DNA from: Thermoplasmatota archaeon
Lineage (GTDB): Archaea; Thermoplasmatota; Thermoplasmata; UBA10834
Length of the DNA stretch: 8,565 bases
Assembly: GCA_022848805.1 (NCBI GenBank)
Contig: JAJISI010000051.1
Location: forward strand, 1-8,565
Direction of reading: 5' to 3'
This document shows positions 1 to 6,829 of this stretch, piece by piece; position 1 is the first letter of the stretch; each line of letters starts with the position of its first letter. The notes beneath the pieces were generated by a model. The model did no database searches and was not told where the DNA came from. It worked only from the letters and a program-made list of their open reading frames with translations. The position numbers and the translations under genes are program-made.

Positions 1-1361
1 CGGATGTGAGGCCCTCCATCCGTCGTCCTCGCATCCTGCCCGGACTTCCCGCAGTAGCCCGGGTCGGTCAGGACGAAATCGTCCGCAACATCAGTGACTC
101 CGTGCAGCGCCTCCAACACGAGTCCCGAGAGTATGGCATCGCGGTATCGTTGGCCTATCTCGCCTCTCACGATTCTATACGCCTCATCGCACTTGAACAT
201 GAACTGGCCCTTCGCAGGGTCGACATATCCGTACTGGGCACCGACGATCAGCATGCCGTCCTGGACCTCCTCGATCAGTTCATTCTTCTTGACATCTCCA
301 GCCGCGATGAAAGTGTTACTCATCCTGACGATAGGAGGGGCCGAATAAGTCTCCGCCCTGCCTGCACCGTCAGCTGGGACGCCCATACGGCTGCTCGTCT
401 CGATGCTGTGCATGAGCCCGCTCAATACGCCCTTGTCTATCAGCGTGTGTCTGGCCGATTTCACACCTTCCCAGTCATACGCGAAATATCCGAATGTGTT
501 GGCGATGGTAGGATCATCGACGAGCGTGACCGCTTCGGTTGCGACGCGCTTTCCCTGCATGCCCTCGAGCACCGATGCGCCTGCGAGCACTGTGTCGGCC
601 TCGCAAGCATGCCCCAGCGCCTCATGCGCCAGGAGTCCCGTCATCCTGTTGTCCAGCACGCATGTGAACTTGCCCGCAGGGACAGGCTTACTGTCCAGGA
701 GCCTTATGGCCTGTGCGGCAGCCTTGACGCCTATCTCGGCAGCCTCCCCAGACTGGACGACCTCGTATCCCCCGACGTTGCCGACGGACTCATGTCCCCG
801 CTGGACGATGCCATCGTCCCGGGCCCATGCAGAGCACGAAGCCAGCGTCCACCACTCGTCCGTAACGATCAGGGACCCGAAGGAGTTGGCGACGACCCTC
901 TTCCCTTCATAATCCTCATATCGAGTGTTCCTACTGACCACGCGCTCGTCCGCCGACGCCATTGACTTGTCGTAACCCATCGCCAGCCCCAGCTTGTCTG
1001 ACACAGGTACCGACGACGGTTGTACGCGACACGGGTAGACGTCCTTCTTCCTGTTCGACGGGGCCTCTTCGATCTTGAACCTGACCTTCGCCTTGTCCCT
1101 GCTCACCCTAGCCAATTTCGCAGCCTTCTCCGCAGCCTCCCTGACGACGCCGATGTCGAGGTCGTTGCAGACGGCGAACCCCCAGCCACCGTCGACGAAC
1201 GCACGGATCCCACAACCCCGCTCGACCTTTGTGGTGATGGTCTTGGTCATTCCATCCATAACGACGATGACGGTGCCCAAGAACGACTCTATTCTCAGAT
1301 CAGCGAACTCAGCACCGCTGCGAAGTGCATGGTCAATTGCAGCCTCTGCGACATCTTCCAA
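1..1361 (-). CDS. tldD: TldD-family metalloprotease (3' end off window)
   Basis: TldD/PmbA-family zinc metallopeptidase subunit. In bacteria TldD works with TldE/PmbA to degrade unfolded peptides or mature modified peptides. Reading the minus strand from a TTG at 1361 gives 453 codons with no stop. The metal site HEALGH followed by CEAD is present (His246, Glu247, His251, Glu254). The family's late PGYCGKSGQ segment lies at 29-55, so probably only some 10-20 C-terminal residues are missing. N-terminal helix and strand (EDVAEAAIDHALRSGAEFAD) fit the family. TTG at 1361 is preferred because GAGGGG sits 6 nt upstream. Another in-frame TTG at 1403 would add 14 residues and has a poorer ribosome site; an in-frame stop, that of hutH, lies just above it. 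The gene follows hutH by about 54 nt on the same strand. No TldE partner is visible; it may lie beyond the left edge. The family call is firm; the physiological substrate is unknown. Confidence 0.9.
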   Translation of the reverse strand, partial: MEDVAEAAIDHALRSGAEFADLRIESFLGTVIVVMDGMTKTITTKVERGCGIRAFVDGGWGFAVCNDLDIGVVREAAEKAAKLARVSRDKAKVRFKIEEAPSNRKKDVYPCRVQPSSVPVSDKLGLAMGYDKSMASADERVVSRNTRYEDYEGKRVVANSFGSLIVTDEWWTLASCSAWARDDGIVQRGHESVGNVGGYEVVQSGEAAEIGVKAAAQAIRLLDSKPVPAGKFTCVLDNRMTGLLAHEALGHACEADTVLAGASVLEGMQGKRVATEAVTLVDDPTIANTFGYFAYDWEGVKSARHTLIDKGVLSGLMHSIETSSRMGVPADGAGRAETYSAPPIVRMSNTFIAAGDVKKNELIEEVQDGMLIVGAQYGYVDPAKGQFMFKCDEAYRIVRGEIGQRYRDAILSGLVLEALHGVTDVADDFVLTDPGYCGKSGQDARTTDGGPHI

Positions 1362-1367
1362 CCGATT

Positions 1368-1373
1368 CCCCTC
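1368..1373 (-). promoter_or_regulatory. Ribosome binding site of tldD
   Basis: GAGGGG on the minus strand, 6 nt before the TTG at 1361. It supports that TTG over the in-frame TTG at 1403. Confidence 0.45.
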
Positions 1374-1415
1374 GTGGGGCCGTATGGAATGTGCGATGTT
1401 CAACCTATCGCAGGA

Positions 1416-2969
1416 TCAGGAGCGCATGAAATGACATACCTGCTCCGCCGTATCGACGAACACGCCTTCCGATATCATCCGGGCCGTAATTTCAATATCG
1501 CCAGCCATGGAACGGTCTTCCTCTAGGCGGGGCACCCTCGACCGTAGGAGGATTCTTACGCTTTCGATCGCTGGGCTCGCGTGCAGAGGTATAAAATCCA
1601 AACCCTGAGCAGCCGCCATCATCTCGATCGCGAGAATCCTGGAGACGTTTTCGACGATCTGATGGGCCTTCCAGGCAGAAGTCATGCCCATGCTATTGTG
1701 ATCCTCCTGGTTGGCACTTGTTGGGATGGAGTCGGCGGAGGCTGGATGCACGAGCACCTTGTTCTCCGATACGACGGAGGCCGCGACGTACTGCGGGACC
1801 ATCATCCCCGAGTTGAGGCCCCCATGCCTCGTGAGGAACGGCGGAAGTCCACTCAGCTTGTGATCGACAAGTCTCGCCAGACGCCTCTCGGAGAACGCTC
1901 CGAGTTCATGCACCGCGAGTCCCATGTAATCCATGGCAAGTGCTACAGGCTGACCATGGAAGTTCCCTCCGGACAGCACACTCGAATCCTCGGGGAAGTA
2001 GAGAGGGTTATCGGTCGCGGAGTTCATCTCGACGCCGAGCACACCCATCGCGTGCCACACGGCATCGAGCGTCGCCCCGATCACTTGTGGAATGCATCTA
2101 AGCGTGTAGGCGTCCTGCACCCTCGCGCAGTGTCTGTGCGACTGCATGATCTCGCTGTCCTCCAGGAGGGTGCGCATGTTCTTCGCGACCGCGAGCTGAC
2201 CCTTGTGAGGTCGCACCTTATGGATCGACTCGTCGAACGCGACAGCGGTTCCCTTCAGGGCATCCAGCGACATCGCGGCGACGATCTGCGCGTTGTCTAT
2301 CAGGTTCGCCGCGTCCTCCGCTGCCAGGCAGCCGACCGCAGTCATGCCCTGCGTGCCGTTTATGAGTGATATCGCCTCCTTCGGTTCGAGAACCAGGGGC
2401 TCGATACCTGAGGCAGAAAGAGCTTCCGCACCTGGCCCTACCCCCGCGCTCGATTCCGCCCGGCCTTCGCCGATGACGACGAGTGCCAGATGCGCAAGAA
2501 GCGCGAGGTCTCCGCTCGCGCCTACTGAACCCTGGCGAGGTATGACCGGGTGCACCCCGCCGTTGAGCATGCCGACCAGCGTGTCGACGAGTTGGGGGCG
2601 GATGCCAGAGAAGCCTTTCGCGAGGGCGTTCGCCCTTAGCAGCATCATCGCTCGAACGGCCTCCACGGGGAGCGCCTCTCCGACGCCACATGCGTGGCTT
2701 CTGAGAAGATTGACCTGAAGAGTCCTCAGATCGTCCTTCGAGATCTTCACATCGAGCAGGTCTCCCACGCCAGTGTTCACAGCGTACACCGTGGACCCCT
2801 CGTCAAGGAGTCTCTCAAGGGACGCTCTAGAATCAGATATCCTGCCCCTCGCCTCGCGAGCCAGCTCGACACTTGCGCCCATACGAGCCACACGGACGAC
2901 CTTGTCTATGGACAAGGTGGAGCCGTCTATCTTCACCGCCCCTCGAGAGGCGGACGCCTGTTCCATCAT
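1416..2969 (-). CDS. hutH: Histidine ammonia-lyase
   Basis: Converts L-histidine to trans-urocanate and ammonia in the cytoplasm, the first step of histidine breakdown. The protein is 517 residues, normal for the family. The segment that cyclises into the MIO electrophile is present (GSVGASGDL, Ala151-Ser152-Gly153). Histidine specificity rather than phenylalanine or tyrosine is supported by the Ser-His pair in RSHACGVG and by the HAL-type SANQEDH motif. Tyr of YAVNTGVG and Asn of INGTQGM are kept; the usual YG(V/I)NTGFG is slightly changed to YAVNTGVG. The reading frame extends up to 3014, but the ATG at 2969 is chosen because GGAGG lies 9 nt upstream; the ATG at 2978 directly abuts that GGAGG. 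It lies 55 nt after the DUF35 gene. No hutU, hutI or formiminotransferase gene is in view, so whether urocanate is degraded further cannot be judged here. Confidence 0.93.
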   Translation of the reverse strand: MMEQASASRGAVKIDGSTLSIDKVVRVARMGASVELAREARGRISDSRASLERLLDEGSTVYAVNTGVGDLLDVKISKDDLRTLQVNLLRSHACGVGEALPVEAVRAMMLLRANALAKGFSGIRPQLVDTLVGMLNGGVHPVIPRQGSVGASGDLALLAHLALVVIGEGRAESSAGVGPGAEALSASGIEPLVLEPKEAISLINGTQGMTAVGCLAAEDAANLIDNAQIVAAMSLDALKGTAVAFDESIHKVRPHKGQLAVAKNMRTLLEDSEIMQSHRHCARVQDAYTLRCIPQVIGATLDAVWHAMGVLGVEMNSATDNPLYFPEDSSVLSGGNFHGQPVALAMDYMGLAVHELGAFSERRLARLVDHKLSGLPPFLTRHGGLNSGMMVPQYVAASVVSENKVLVHPASADSIPTSANQEDHNSMGMTSAWKAHQIVENVSRILAIEMMAAAQGLDFIPLHASPAIESVRILLRSRVPRLEEDRSMAGDIEITARMISEGVFVDTAEQVCHFMRS

Positions 2970-2978
2970 CAAGGACAT

Positions 2979-2983
2979 CCTCC
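2979..2983 (-). promoter_or_regulatory. Ribosome binding site of hutH
   Basis: GGAGG on the minus strand, 9 nt before the ATG at 2969. It touches the upstream ATG at 2978, which argues against that one as the start. Confidence 0.55.
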
Positions 2984-3024
2984 GTCGCAGACGACTGCAT
3001 GAATCCCCTTGCACGTACCTGTAC

Positions 3025-3456
3025 TTATTCGTCCCCGGGTCGCTCGCCGTTCTCCCTAACAGGCACGAACTTGTATCCGTAGTGGATCACACCGGCCGAC
3101 CCCTCCTCGCTGAGCTTGCGGAGAGTGGCCCTGACCCTCGTGCCGATAGAGAGGTCGCAGACATCGCAATCTATCACCTGCCCGGTCACTTTGACTCCCT
3201 CGTCGAGTTCCACCATGGCGACGATGTATGGCTTCTGCACGTTGTGCTCGTCCATGCCCTCATGGATCTCCGTGAAGGAGAATATCGCGCCAGTTCCCTT
3301 CATCTTGACCGGCTCTGTCTTGCCGACGCTCTTCCTGTGACAGAGAGGGCAGATTATCCTCGGTGGGAAGTAGAACTTCCCACAGCTGTTGCACTTGAAC
3401 CCGACCATGTTGTATCTGCTTGGGTTCTCCCTCCAAAACCGCGGTGCCGTCGCCAT
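3025..3456 (-). CDS. DUF35 zinc-ribbon/OB-fold acyl-CoA-binding protein
   Basis: A 143-residue protein of the DUF35 (COG1545) family. In archaea this small protein bridges thiolase and HMG-CoA synthase and contributes to a shared CoA-binding site, so acetoacetyl-CoA passes between the enzymes without release. Related proteins partner thiolase-fold aldolases in bacterial steroid breakdown. Residues 1-20 form the typical N-terminal helix (FWRENPSRYNMVGF). A rubredoxin-like zinc ribbon follows with Cys22, Cys25, Cys36 and Cys39 (CNSCG and CPLCH). The OB fold runs from about residue 50 to 135 (KGTGAIFSFTEIHEG, then PYIVAMVELDEGVKVTGQV). The ATG comes one base after the thiolase stop codon, so the two are almost certainly co-translated. 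All four zinc ligands are intact. The family and complex role are known from homologues; the partnership here is inferred from gene order. Confidence 0.92.
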   Translation of the reverse strand: MATAPRFWRENPSRYNMVGFKCNSCGKFYFPPRIICPLCHRKSVGKTEPVKMKGTGAIFSFTEIHEGMDEHNVQKPYIVAMVELDEGVKVTGQVIDCDVCDLSIGTRVRATLRKLSEEGSAGVIHYGYKFVPVRENGERPGDE

Positions 3457-3457
3457 G

Positions 3458-4624
3458 TCAGACCCTCCTGAACAGATGGACCACGGCCGTCGCCCCGGTC
3501 CCTCCTATGTTCTGCGTCAACCCCACTTCTGCGTCCTTGACCTGCCTCTTGTCAGCCGTACCTCTCAGCTGGCTTACTATCTCGACCGCCTGGGCCACGC
3601 CCGTTGCGCCGATCGGGTCCCCTCTAGCCTTGAGACCTCCGGAGGTGTTGACAACCACATCGCCATCGAAAGAGGTCAGTCCTTCCTCTGTCGCCTTTCC
3701 ACCCTCACCCTTCGGGAAGAAGCCAAGGTCCTCGATCGCGATTATCTCGCTGATGGTGAAGTTGTCGTGAACCTCTGCGACGTCCACATCTTTCTGAGAC
3801 AGGCCTGCCATCTTGAACGCTCTCTCCGTCGCCGCCCTAGTCGCACCCATCGTGCAGATATCCTTCCGGTGGTGCAGGCCCAGAGAATCGCTCGCTTGGC
3901 CCGAGCCAACTATCTCTACAGGCGAATCCGTGAATTCCTTCGCCATGTCTAGCGGACAGAGTACGACCGTTGCCGCGCCGTCCGAGCTGGGCGCGCAGTC
4001 GAAGATGCGCAACGGACTCGCGACCATGGGGGACCTCAACACGACATCCCTGTTGATCTCCCTCCTGAACTGCGCCTTCGGGTTGAGAGCGCCGTGTCTG
4101 TGGTTCTTGACCGCGACATCCGCGAGCTGTTCTCGGGTAGTGCCGTAATCGTGCATGTGCCTCGTAGCCATCAGAGCATGCAGGCCGGGGAAGGTCGCAC
4201 CGAGTTCTGTCTCCCACTCCTGATCGGCTGCGGACGATTGGATCATCGACGATTCGATATCACTCACGTCGGTCATCTTCTCCGCGCCACCGACGACGAC
4301 TATGTCGTGGAGGCCTGATGCCACGGCCATGAACCCCTGTCTGAGGGCGATCCCCCCGGAGGCTCCGGCGGCTTCGACCCTAGTGGCAGGTATGTGGTCC
4401 CTCGCGATGCCCGAGTAATCGGCGATCAGAGCGGCTACATGCTCCTGACGTATGAACCGGCCGGCAGACATGTTCCCAACGAAGAGCGCTTCGATCTGGT
4501 CGGCGGATATCTTCGCGTCGCTCACCGCTGACATCCCCGCGCCTATGCCCAACTTCCTGAACGACGAATCCCAGAGTTCGCCGAACTCGGTTATGCCAAC
4601 GCCTATGACTGCAACCCTTCGCAT
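3458..4624 (-). CDS. Archaeal-type thiolase family protein lacking catalytic Cys and GHP His
   Basis: A 388-residue thiolase of the archaeal acetyl-CoA C-acetyltransferase type (COG0183, SCP2-like branch). Intact members condense two acetyl-CoA to acetoacetyl-CoA, the first mevalonate step. Family landmarks are clear: RRVAVIGVGITEFGELW at the N-terminus, EKMTDVS, ATFPGL, SSDGAA, EVHDNFTISE, and QNIGGTGAT near the end. The nucleophile position reads VEAAGASGG, so residue 87 is Gly (codon GGA) where Cys is expected. The C-terminal GHP motif reads ARGDPIGATG, so residue 336 is Asp. His286 of VHDNF is kept. The protein may therefore be non-catalytic, a scaffold in the HMG-CoA synthase complex, or a thiolase-fold enzyme with other chemistry such as an aldolase. 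The start is the ATG at 4624, 2 nt after the HMG-CoA synthase stop; a TTG at 4630 overlapping that stop, with GGAG 5 nt upstream, is the alternative. Confidence 0.9.
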   Translation of the reverse strand: MRRVAVIGVGITEFGELWDSSFRKLGIGAGMSAVSDAKISADQIEALFVGNMSAGRFIRQEHVAALIADYSGIARDHIPATRVEAAGASGGIALRQGFMAVASGLHDIVVVGGAEKMTDVSDIESSMIQSSAADQEWETELGATFPGLHALMATRHMHDYGTTREQLADVAVKNHRHGALNPKAQFRREINRDVVLRSPMVASPLRIFDCAPSSDGAATVVLCPLDMAKEFTDSPVEIVGSGQASDSLGLHHRKDICTMGATRAATERAFKMAGLSQKDVDVAEVHDNFTISEIIAIEDLGFFPKGEGGKATEEGLTSFDGDVVVNTSGGLKARGDPIGATGVAQAVEIVSQLRGTADKRQVKDAEVGLTQNIGGTGATAVVHLFRRV

Positions 4625-4626
4625 GA

Positions 4627-5682
4627 TCAATCACGCTCCTTCGCGATCACGCCTTTGAACTTGGCATACGTGGCGTAATCAAGATATTTCGGATTCGCCA
4701 TCAGCTCGTTCAGGGTCGGGGCGGCTTCCCTCTTGAACGTGGCCATCTCGTCCGTCACGGTGATGTCGAACGCGTCCGAACCCGCACCGGAACCGTAAGC
4801 CACGGCGAATATCCGGTCCCCGGGCTTCGCCTCGTCGAGGATGGCGGCAAGTCCGAGAGGGACCGCGCCGGAGTACGTGTTGCCAATCTGTGGAACAAGC
4901 AGGCTTGCCTTGATCTGTTCGGCCGAGAATCCCAATTGTTTAGCCGCCCGGGTAGGGAACTTCCCGTTCGGCTGGTGGAATACAGCGTAGGTGTAGTCCT
5001 CTGGCGACATGCCCGTTCGCTCCAGGAGCATCTTTCCACCGCTTATAACATGCTTGAAGTACGCAGGCTCTCCGGTAAACCTTCCACCGTGCCGCGGGTA
5101 AAGCTGTCCCTCACGTCTCCAGAAGTCCGGGGTGTCCGTCGTGTAGGAGTATGTATCGTCTATCGTGGCAATCACTTTCTCGGCGCCAATCAGGAACGCC
5201 GCCCCCCCTGCGGAGGCGGAGTACTCTAGCGCGTCTCCAGGAGCGCCCTGTGAGGTGTCCGCTCCGATGGCGACCGCATACTTCACCATCCCTGCCCCGA
5301 CGAGCCCCATACAGGCCTGCATGGCTGCAGTCCCCGCCTTGCATGCGAACTCGAAGTCCGCGACCGTGAGGTCAGGAGCGGCCTCGATGGCCTCAGCGAC
5401 GATGGCTCCGGAAGGTTTGACTGCGTAAGGGTGTGATTCCGAGCCGACATAGAGCGCCCCGATGTCCTTTGGGTCGACGTCACACCGGCTCATCATGTTC
5501 CTCGCAGCCTCGACCGATATCGTGATGGTATCCTCGTCAGGCGCAGGAACGGATTTGCTCGATATCATGAGACCTTTTCCCATCGCCTTACCGTCTACAC
5601 CCCAGACCTTGCCGATCTCGTCCGGGACTATCCTGAAATGCGGCACATAAGCACCGTAGCTAACAATTCCCACTCCCTTCAC
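4627..5682 (-). CDS. Hydroxymethylglutaryl-CoA synthase (archaeal type)
   Basis: Condenses acetyl-CoA with acetoacetyl-CoA to HMG-CoA, the committed supply step for mevalonate and hence archaeal isoprenoid lipids. The 351-residue length fits the archaeal family (about 350). The catalytic set is complete: Glu82 in VGSESHPYAVKPS, nucleophilic Cys114 in EFACKAGTAAMQ, and His236 in FHQPNGKFP. The N-terminus GVGIVSYGAYVPHFRI is typical. Translation is taken from the GTG at 5682 because homologues begin at this point and AAGGTG lies 6 nt upstream; the frame stays open to 5925, but that stretch overlaps the regulator gene in another frame. The gene lies 20 nt after the regulator stop and 2 nt before the thiolase ATG, consistent with a single mRNA. 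Unlike the neighbouring thiolase, nothing suggests loss of activity. Confidence 0.95.
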   Translation of the reverse strand: MKGVGIVSYGAYVPHFRIVPDEIGKVWGVDGKAMGKGLMISSKSVPAPDEDTITISVEAARNMMSRCDVDPKDIGALYVGSESHPYAVKPSGAIVAEAIEAAPDLTVADFEFACKAGTAAMQACMGLVGAGMVKYAVAIGADTSQGAPGDALEYSASAGGAAFLIGAEKVIATIDDTYSYTTDTPDFWRREGQLYPRHGGRFTGEPAYFKHVISGGKMLLERTGMSPEDYTYAVFHQPNGKFPTRAAKQLGFSAEQIKASLLVPQIGNTYSGAVPLGLAAILDEAKPGDRIFAVAYGSGAGSDAFDITVTDEMATFKREAAPTLNELMANPKYLDYATYAKFKGVIAKERD

Positions 5683-5688
5683 TGCACA

Positions 5689-5694
5689 CACCTT
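5689..5694 (-). promoter_or_regulatory. Ribosome binding site of HMG-CoA synthase
   Basis: AAGGTG on the minus strand, 6 nt before the GTG start at 5682. It lies in the 20-nt gap after the regulator gene and fixes the start of a frame that would otherwise stay open much further upstream. Confidence 0.6.
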
Positions 5695-5702
5695 CTCTCG
5701 AG

Positions 5703-6386
5703 TCACCCGAGTGTCTGTAGATTCTCCACAAGATCGCTGACCGCTAGTGTCGTCTTGATGAGAGGTATTCCTTCCAGCTCCGCCAGCCTTATCGCGAGCT
5801 CGTCCACGTGCTCCGGCTTCTGATAGACGACGAGCGCTGGCTTGAGGGGATGAGCCCTTATCGCTATCATCGGAGACCGTCCGAACCTCACCCCAGTAAA
5901 GATGAGAGCTCTTTGGCTGCTCCAACCATAGATCTTCAGGTAATCGAACGAGCTGAGCGTTGTGATCGCCCTCACGCTGTCTATGACCGTGTAACCGTGG
6001 ATATGCTTGTCAAGAGAAATCGCCGGCGTCAGGTTCTCGCCCTCAATCGCGTCGACCAGCTCCGGCACCAATATCTCGGCGGAGAACTCCTTGATCGAGA
6101 TTATCGAGTCGGCCTTCCCCGCGAGCGAGTACTGCTTCAGAACATTGCCCCCGGACCTCTCGTCGATGCCGATGAACGCGTCGACGAGCTTCCGGACCGT
6201 CGTTATGCCGGGGGACTTCCTCCGTCCCGCTTCATAGTCACTTATGACGGACGGTGAGACGCCGAGATGCTTCGAGAGGTCCTGCTGTGATATGGAAAAC
6301 TGTTCCCTCCACTTGCGAATCGTTTTCCCGGGCTCTTCCGAGAGACAAATCTCACCCGCTATCTTCTCTCTGACCTGGTCTCGCAT
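5703..6386 (-). CDS. XRE-type helix-turn-helix transcriptional regulator
   Basis: A 227-residue archaeal regulator, probably of the COG1709 type. An N-terminal segment (residues 1-20, REKIAGEICLSEEPGKT) leads into an XRE/Cro-like helix-turn-helix at about residues 22-60, with recognition region LGVSPSVISDYEAGRRKS. The rest has no motif I can name; it includes KIYGWSSQRALIFTGVRFG and an end with an alternating strand-helix look, possibly a ligand-sensing domain. The frame is open upstream to 6515, but the ATG at 6386 is chosen: homologues start at this MRDQVREKIAGE, and a TATA box centred about 26 nt upstream predicts a leaderless mRNA beginning at this codon. It heads the HMG-CoA synthase cluster, 20 nt before it. 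That position suggests it controls the cluster, perhaps in response to an isoprenoid or CoA-related signal. The target and ligand are inferred, not shown. Confidence 0.88.
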   Translation of the reverse strand: MRDQVREKIAGEICLSEEPGKTIRKWREQFSISQQDLSKHLGVSPSVISDYEAGRRKSPGITTVRKLVDAFIGIDERSGGNVLKQYSLAGKADSIISIKEFSAEILVPELVDAIEGENLTPAISLDKHIHGYTVIDSVRAITTLSSFDYLKIYGWSSQRALIFTGVRFGRSPMIAIRAHPLKPALVVYQKPEHVDELAIRLAELEGIPLIKTTLAVSDLVENLQTLG

Positions 6387-6405
6387 GAGCGACGCAGGAT
6401 TTTGT

Positions 6406-6417
6406 GGATATTTAAAA
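6406..6417 (-). promoter_or_regulatory. TATA box of the regulator/mevalonate operon (leaderless)
   Basis: The minus strand reads TTTTAAATATCC, a good archaeal TATA box. Its centre is about 26 nt before the ATG at 6386, the usual TATA-to-start-of-transcription distance, so transcription should start at or next to the start codon. No Shine-Dalgarno sequence precedes this ATG, which fits a leaderless transcript. Confidence 0.65.
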
Positions 6418-6582
6418 CTGCCGTATCTATGCACCGACAATAGCCGAAGTGATAGCTGTTGCGCGGTGTCTGGCCTCGCCCGGTTATCGGATGAAATCGC
6501 GTCGCCTTCAACCACTCCAATCGAGTCGGACTTTAGCCGGGACGAAAGGAGCGCAGGATGGCATTGCTGGTCCAGACCCCAT
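6418..6582. other. Divergent intergenic region between regulator and tRNA
   Basis: Core of the 242-nt stretch between the start of the leftward regulator gene and the rightward tRNA. Apart from the two TATA boxes at its ends I see no gene here. The regulator's reading frame runs open through part of it but is judged non-coding. Short half-sites (GATA and TATC about 13 nt apart) flank the TATA box of the regulator; these are too short to call an operator. Confidence 0.5.
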
Positions 6583-6593
6583 GCATATATAAT
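6583..6593 (+). promoter_or_regulatory. TATA box of the tRNA-Pro gene
   Basis: The stretch GCATATATAATA is an AT-rich archaeal TATA box centred about 41 nt before the mature tRNA 5' end. This predicts transcription starting near 6614 and a leader of roughly 15 nt, normal for an archaeal tRNA gene. Confidence 0.65.
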
Positions 6594-6628
6594 ACTCCTT
6601 TTCTATCCCCAGACACCCAACCAACCAA

Positions 6629-6702
6629 GGGGTAGTGGTTTAGCTTGGTATGATTCGTGGTTCGGGATCACGGGACCGTCGGTTCGAATCCGACCTACCC
6701 CA
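6629..6702 (+). tRNA. tRNA-Pro (anticodon CGG)
   Basis: Decodes the proline codon CCG. The cloverleaf can be drawn. The acceptor stem GGGGTAG pairs fully with CTACCCC, with A as discriminator. The T arm is GTCGG-TTCGAAT-CCGAC. The anticodon arm is CGTGG-TTCGGGA-TCACG, with CGG at 6663-6665 and G after it, as in proline tRNAs. T8, A14 and the D-loop GG are in place. The variable loop is 5 nt. The D stem is weak (G-U, U-A, U-G pairs). There is no intron, and the 3' CCA is not encoded (ACTT follows the acceptor), so it must be added afterwards. The 7-nt segments just outside the gene can pair with each other. Confidence 0.93.
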
Positions 6703-6720
6703 CTTCTGTATTCGATTGGT

Positions 6721-6743
6721 TGAGAAAAGGCCATAGGGGCGGG
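6721..6743 (+). repeat. 23-bp direct repeat, copy 1
   Basis: Exact copy of the sequence at 8473-8495, beginning TGAGAAAAGG and ending AGGGGCGGG. It lies 18 nt after the tRNA. Beyond the identical part both copies continue into GCCCTT, which can fold back on the repeat's own AGGGGC; in this copy the GCCA and AGGG of the repeat can pair with CCCT and TGGC downstream. Function unknown. Confidence 0.8.
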
Positions 6744-6790
6744 CCCTTGGCTATTCACGCGTAGGAACGCCTCTGAGAGCGCGAAAAGAA

Positions 6791-6796
6791 CTTAAG
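6791..6796 (+). promoter_or_regulatory. Possible TATA-like element of the C11 peptidase gene
   Basis: CTTAAG within AGAACTTAAGG, 33 nt before the peptidase ATG. The same hexamer stands 35 nt before the next gene on this strand (8504-8509). Its placement predicts transcription starting about 10 nt before the start codon. It is short and only moderately TATA-like. Confidence 0.35.
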
Positions 6797-6829
6797 GGGG
6801 TAGCCGGATTCCGTGGGTGAGGAGATGGC

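Noticed and set aside
6..1526. Long open frames on the plus strand at the left end
   Set aside because: They lie antisense to tldD, whose minus-strand frame gives clear family motifs along its whole length. High GC content leaves opposite frames open by chance.
5683..5925. N-terminal extension of HMG-CoA synthase by 81 residues
   Set aside because: The stretch overlaps the regulator gene in another frame, has no family similarity, and a good ribosome site marks the GTG at 5682.
6400..6435. GATA...TATC inverted half-sites around the regulator's TATA box as an operator
   Set aside because: Four-base arms 13 nt apart are expected by chance and overlap the TATA box itself.
6387..6515. N-terminal extension of the regulator by 43 residues
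   Set aside because: It runs through the TATA box. Homologues and the promoter distance both point to the ATG at 6386.
6244..6723. Plus-strand open frame running across the tRNA gene
   Set aside because: It is antisense to the regulator, contains the tRNA, and has no recognisable protein motif or ribosome site.
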